Positions 3,838 through 6,473 of a stretch of 6,473 bases of DNA are shown piece after piece. This DNA is from Bdellovibrio sp. Lineage in GTDB: Bacteria; Bdellovibrionota; Bdellovibrionia; Bdellovibrionales; Bdellovibrionaceae. The number at the start of each line of letters is the position of its first letter. The stretch's first letter is position 1. The notes beneath the pieces are model-generated. The model was not told the origin of the DNA, ran no database searches, and was given only the letters and a program-made list of their open reading frames with translations. The stretch spans positions 1-6,473 of the forward strand of contig JAHRXB010000011.1 in assembly GCA_019104905.1 (NCBI GenBank). Reading direction: 5' to 3'. The position numbers and the translations under genes are program-made.

Positions 3838-6473
3838 ATGATGAAAAAAAGACTTTTAATTTTCTCTCTATCCGTGGGGGCTGTCTATGCACAGCCCGCG
3901 ATAGCTGCTGGGTCCACTCAAGACCTCCTAATTCAAAAACTCACTCAAGTACAGTTGGGCTTGGCTCCGGCAGATCCTGCGAGAGCCTCTGTTCTTTTGC
4001 GCTTGGCGGATCTTCATGCAGAACGTGCTCGTCAGCTTTCAATGCAAGAGCTGGCGGAGGGTTGTACTGTTTGTAAGGCAGGCGAAAAAGATCGCGAAAA
4101 AGCCTTGAATTATTATTCCGAAGCTTTGACGAAGGTTCCTGCGAACTCGATCGCCAAAGTTCATTTGCAAATGGGTCACCTTTATGAACTTCAAGGTCGC
4201 GGTGATTTGGCTGAAAAAAGCTATCAAGCGATGTTGGGTTCCTCTTCTTCTCCTCTTGAGGTGGCGGAAGCCAATCTGTCTTTGGCAGAAATGGCATTTA
4301 GAAAATCTGATTTTGTAAATGCCCATGATCTTTATGGAAAGGTTTTGGCAACAGAAGGCGCCAGCTCTCAGGGTTTGGCGGCTTACCGTAAGGCTTGGTG
4401 CTCATTCCGCATGGGCAATATGGATGCCTCTTTGGTGCAACTTCAAGAGATCCTCAAAAATCCGAAACTTCAATCACGCATGGCTTCGTCTCGGGGAGTA
4501 GCAGATGCCCAATTCCTAGAAGAGGTGTCACGTGATTTGGCGACTTTTATGGCCGCGCGAGGAATCAAGGACGGAGATGCGGAGCTTTTGTATTCGTTGT
4601 CTCCTGAAAACTTTAAAATTCAGCAAGTCACTTTATTGGCTCGTGAAGGTCTGCGTTTAGGACAAAAAGAGCCTTCTTTGAAGGTGTGGGACTTTGTTTA
4701 TCAAAAACAAAGCGACGCCAAAGCTCGTTTGGAAGCGCAAGTGCGCATGGCGCAACTTCATTTTGATTTGAAAAATACTCCGGCGGCAGCAAAGTCCTAT
4801 CAAATGGCTTTGAATTTGTGGGGCGGAACGGATTGCACTTTGGCGTCTTGTGAAGAGTCTGCCAAAGGTCTTCGTCAATTTGTGGTGGGCTGGAATCGTA
4901 TTGAAAACAGCAAGCCCAGTGCCGAGCTTTTGAATGCCTATGAAGAGTATTTCAAAGTCTTCTCTGAAGATGAAGATATGTACGTGTGGGGAGCGCAAGC
5001 GGCGGCTGTAGCGAACCAATACACTCAAGCAGCGCAGTGGACGGCGTTAGCTAATAAAGTCATCTTGGCAAAGCACACGGCGGAAAAAGACGTGGCTCAA
5101 CAGAAGGTGCAAGCGGAAAAGCTTGAAAAGAACCTTCTTTTGGGAATTGAAAACGCGGAAAAATCAAAAGATGAAGTTCTTTTGGTTGCTGCTCAGGATG
5201 ATTATTTACAGAAGTCCGTGCTGAAGCAGAAGTCTTTTGATGTGCAATATCAAAAGGCCTATGCGATCTATCAAAAAGGAAATTACACGGTTGCGGCCGA
5301 GCAATTAAAACAGTTGGCAGTAGCGGGGCAGGGATCTCGTCAGATCCAGGCGCAAGCGGCGGAACTTTCTTTGGATGCTTTGGCATTACTTAAAGACGAC
5401 GCCCGCATCCAGCAGTGGTCCGCAGAATATGCAAAGCTCTTTACCGACAAAAAGGCAGAGTTTCAGCACATCCATCAAAAATCCATCCTGACTCAGTCTG
5501 CGAAATTGGCTGAAGCACAGCCGGATCAAGCGTTGTTGGCCTTGGGCAGCTTTAATGCCGCTGCGGCCAGCCCCGAAGATCGTAAGGTCTACTTGAAGAA
5601 TAAGATCTTGTTGAATGAAAAACTGAATAAGATCACGGAAGCTCGCGTGGCGACGGAAGATCTTTTGCGCGAAACAACTTTGACGGACGAAGAGCGAGAG
5701 TTCGCATTGGGACGTAAGGTTTGGTTTGCCGAACTGGAACTTGATTTTGCGACGGCTTTGAAGGCTGCCGAGCAGATGAAGTTTGGGGCTTTGTCTCAGG
5801 ATGAAAAGATGTTGAAGTTGGCTCTTTACTCGGAGCTTGCAGATAAAGACCCTCAACAATATTACTCTCAATACTTGAAACAATCTAAAGACGATGAAAA
5901 GAAGGCTTTGATTGCAACTCAATTGATCCGTATGTCTAAAGCTCCGGCAAAGGACTTGGAAACTTATAAACCATACTTCAAAAACAACCCGGGCCTTTAT
6001 GCGCGTGCGGCTTTGCAAGTTTATGGTTTGACCAATGATAAAAAAGTTTTGGAAAAGGCCTTGAAAGAAAAAGGCAATTCTCAACAAGACTCTTTCGTGA
6101 TGATCGAAAAAATCTTGTTATTGAGTGATCTGAAAGCCTTGAGCACTCAAGTGGCGGCGCACACGATTGATACCAAAAACCAAAATACGATTGCCTCGGG
6201 TTTGAAGGCGCGCGTGAAGCTTTTAGAAAAGATCGATGCTTTGGCGAATAAAGCGATTGCTTCGGCGGTTTGGTCGTCTCAGTTGTTGACCCTGGATCTG
6301 GTTGCGAAAGAGAACACACGTTTCTATAACGAAGCCTTGGCGTTGCCAATGCCAGCGGGACTGACTCCCGAGCAAGAGACGGAATATCTGACGATTTTGT
6401 CCCAGCAGGTCGCGCCCAATCAAAATACGGCGATGATGGCAGAAACAAAAGTGAAAGAGTTCTGGGGTCAGAA
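3838..6473 (+). CDS. Long exported TPR-repeat protein, 3' end outside the window
   Basis: An open frame runs without a stop from 3838 to the right edge, 878 complete codons, so this is the largest gene here and is still incomplete. It starts with a signal peptide: MMKKR, a hydrophobic stretch (6-16), and likely cleavage after VYA (residue 18) or at AIAAG (22-25). It should therefore be periplasmic or outer-membrane-facing. The mature part is almost wholly helical and rich in Ala, Leu, Gln and Lys. TPR-like units are clearest at about 84-215 (EKALNYYSEAL, HLYELQGRGDLAEKSY, MAFRKSDFVNAHDLYGKVL), near 302-328 (MAQLHFDLKNTPAAAKSY) and 467-493 (AYAIYQKGNYTVAAEQL). A strongly charged stretch at about 410-447 may be coiled coil. 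Cysteines occur as C76xxC79 and C333/C338, plus C188. It is 38 bases after the second ExbD-like gene, with no terminator between. The context suggests it works with the proton channel, probably as a scaffold or force relay. The exact function is unknown. Confidence 0.92.
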   Translation, partial: MMKKRLLIFSLSVGAVYAQPAIAAGSTQDLLIQKLTQVQLGLAPADPARASVLLRLADLHAERARQLSMQELAEGCTVCKAGEKDREKALNYYSEALTKVPANSIAKVHLQMGHLYELQGRGDLAEKSYQAMLGSSSSPLEVAEANLSLAEMAFRKSDFVNAHDLYGKVLATEGASSQGLAAYRKAWCSFRMGNMDASLVQLQEILKNPKLQSRMASSRGVADAQFLEEVSRDLATFMAARGIKDGDAELLYSLSPENFKIQQVTLLAREGLRLGQKEPSLKVWDFVYQKQSDAKARLEAQVRMAQLHFDLKNTPAAAKSYQMALNLWGGTDCTLASCEESAKGLRQFVVGWNRIENSKPSAELLNAYEEYFKVFSEDEDMYVWGAQAAAVANQYTQAAQWTALANKVILAKHTAEKDVAQQKVQAEKLEKNLLLGIENAEKSKDEVLLVAAQDDYLQKSVLKQKSFDVQYQKAYAIYQKGNYTVAAEQLKQLAVAGQGSRQIQAQAAELSLDALALLKDDARIQQWSAEYAKLFTDKKAEFQHIHQKSILTQSAKLAEAQPDQALLALGSFNAAAASPEDRKVYLKNKILLNEKLNKITEARVATEDLLRETTLTDEEREFALGRKVWFAELELDFATALKAAEQMKFGALSQDEKMLKLALYSELADKDPQQYYSQYLKQSKDDEKKALIATQLIRMSKAPAKDLETYKPYFKNNPGLYARAALQVYGLTNDKKVLEKALKEKGNSQQDSFVMIEKILLLSDLKALSTQVAAHTIDTKNQNTIASGLKARVKLLEKIDALANKAIASAVWSSQLLTLDLVAKENTRFYNEALALPMPAGLTPEQETEYLTILSQQVAPNQNTAMMAETKVKEFWGQ

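Noticed and set aside
4319..4501. A 60-codon plus-strand frame inside the TPR gene
   Set aside because: It is an out-of-frame shadow within an intact, longer coding region and has no ribosome binding site of its own.
5386..6087. A 233-codon minus-strand frame inside the TPR gene, with others at 3347-3892, 3941-4297 and 5978-6448
   Set aside because: These mirror the codon pattern of the plus-strand genes. Their products are low-complexity, rich in Arg, Phe and Leu or Ser and Pro, with no domains.
1..6473. CRISPR arrays, tRNA or rRNA genes, insertion sequences or attachment sites
   Set aside because: No spaced direct repeats, tRNA-like folds, transposase fragments or long terminal repeats were found by eye.

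Overview
The window looks like chromosome from a Gram-negative, predatory or gliding member of the Bdellovibrionota, or the wider former Deltaproteobacteria. The grounds are a single-chain (alpha2-type) glycyl-tRNA synthetase, a proton-channel operon with one TolQ-like and two ExbD/TolR-like subunits as in the myxobacterial gliding motor AglRQS, a long exported TPR protein, and moderate G+C judged by eye. The genus is an inference; no rRNA or other decisive marker is present.

Layout, left to right. (1) The leftmost 27 bases, on the minus strand, are the first nine codons of a gene that leaves the window. The peptide MNLIDLSIR behind a good ribosome binding site is typical of the start of RND efflux pumps. 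(2) At 101-454, also on the minus strand, lies a small exported cytochrome with two CXXCH haem sites, similar to the reaction-centre cytochrome family. It could be co-transcribed with the RND gene, which starts 73 bases downstream. (3) A divergent intergenic region of about 130 bases leads to glycyl-tRNA synthetase on the plus strand. Its best start is 587, not the more upstream ATG at 554. A hairpin follows and probably terminates it. (4) A strong sigma70-like promoter (2063-2091) with a 10-bp palindrome in its spacer opens a tightly packed plus-strand operon: a TolQ/ExbB/MotA-family channel protein, two different ExbD/TolR-family proteins, and a very long exported TPR protein that is still open at the right edge, at 878 codons or more.

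The operon reads as one envelope machine. The TolQ-like protein and the two ExbD-like proteins would form an inner-membrane channel driven by the proton motive force. The TPR protein would sit in the periplasm, or face it, and relay that force or hold partners together. No TolA or TonB is visible, so the TPR protein, or something beyond the window, may take that part. Gliding or cell-envelope work is the likeliest job, but the sequence alone does not prove it. The most interesting features are this cassette, the Shine-Dalgarno sequence placed in the loop of a hairpin just before the TPR gene, and the promoter with a palindromic spacer.
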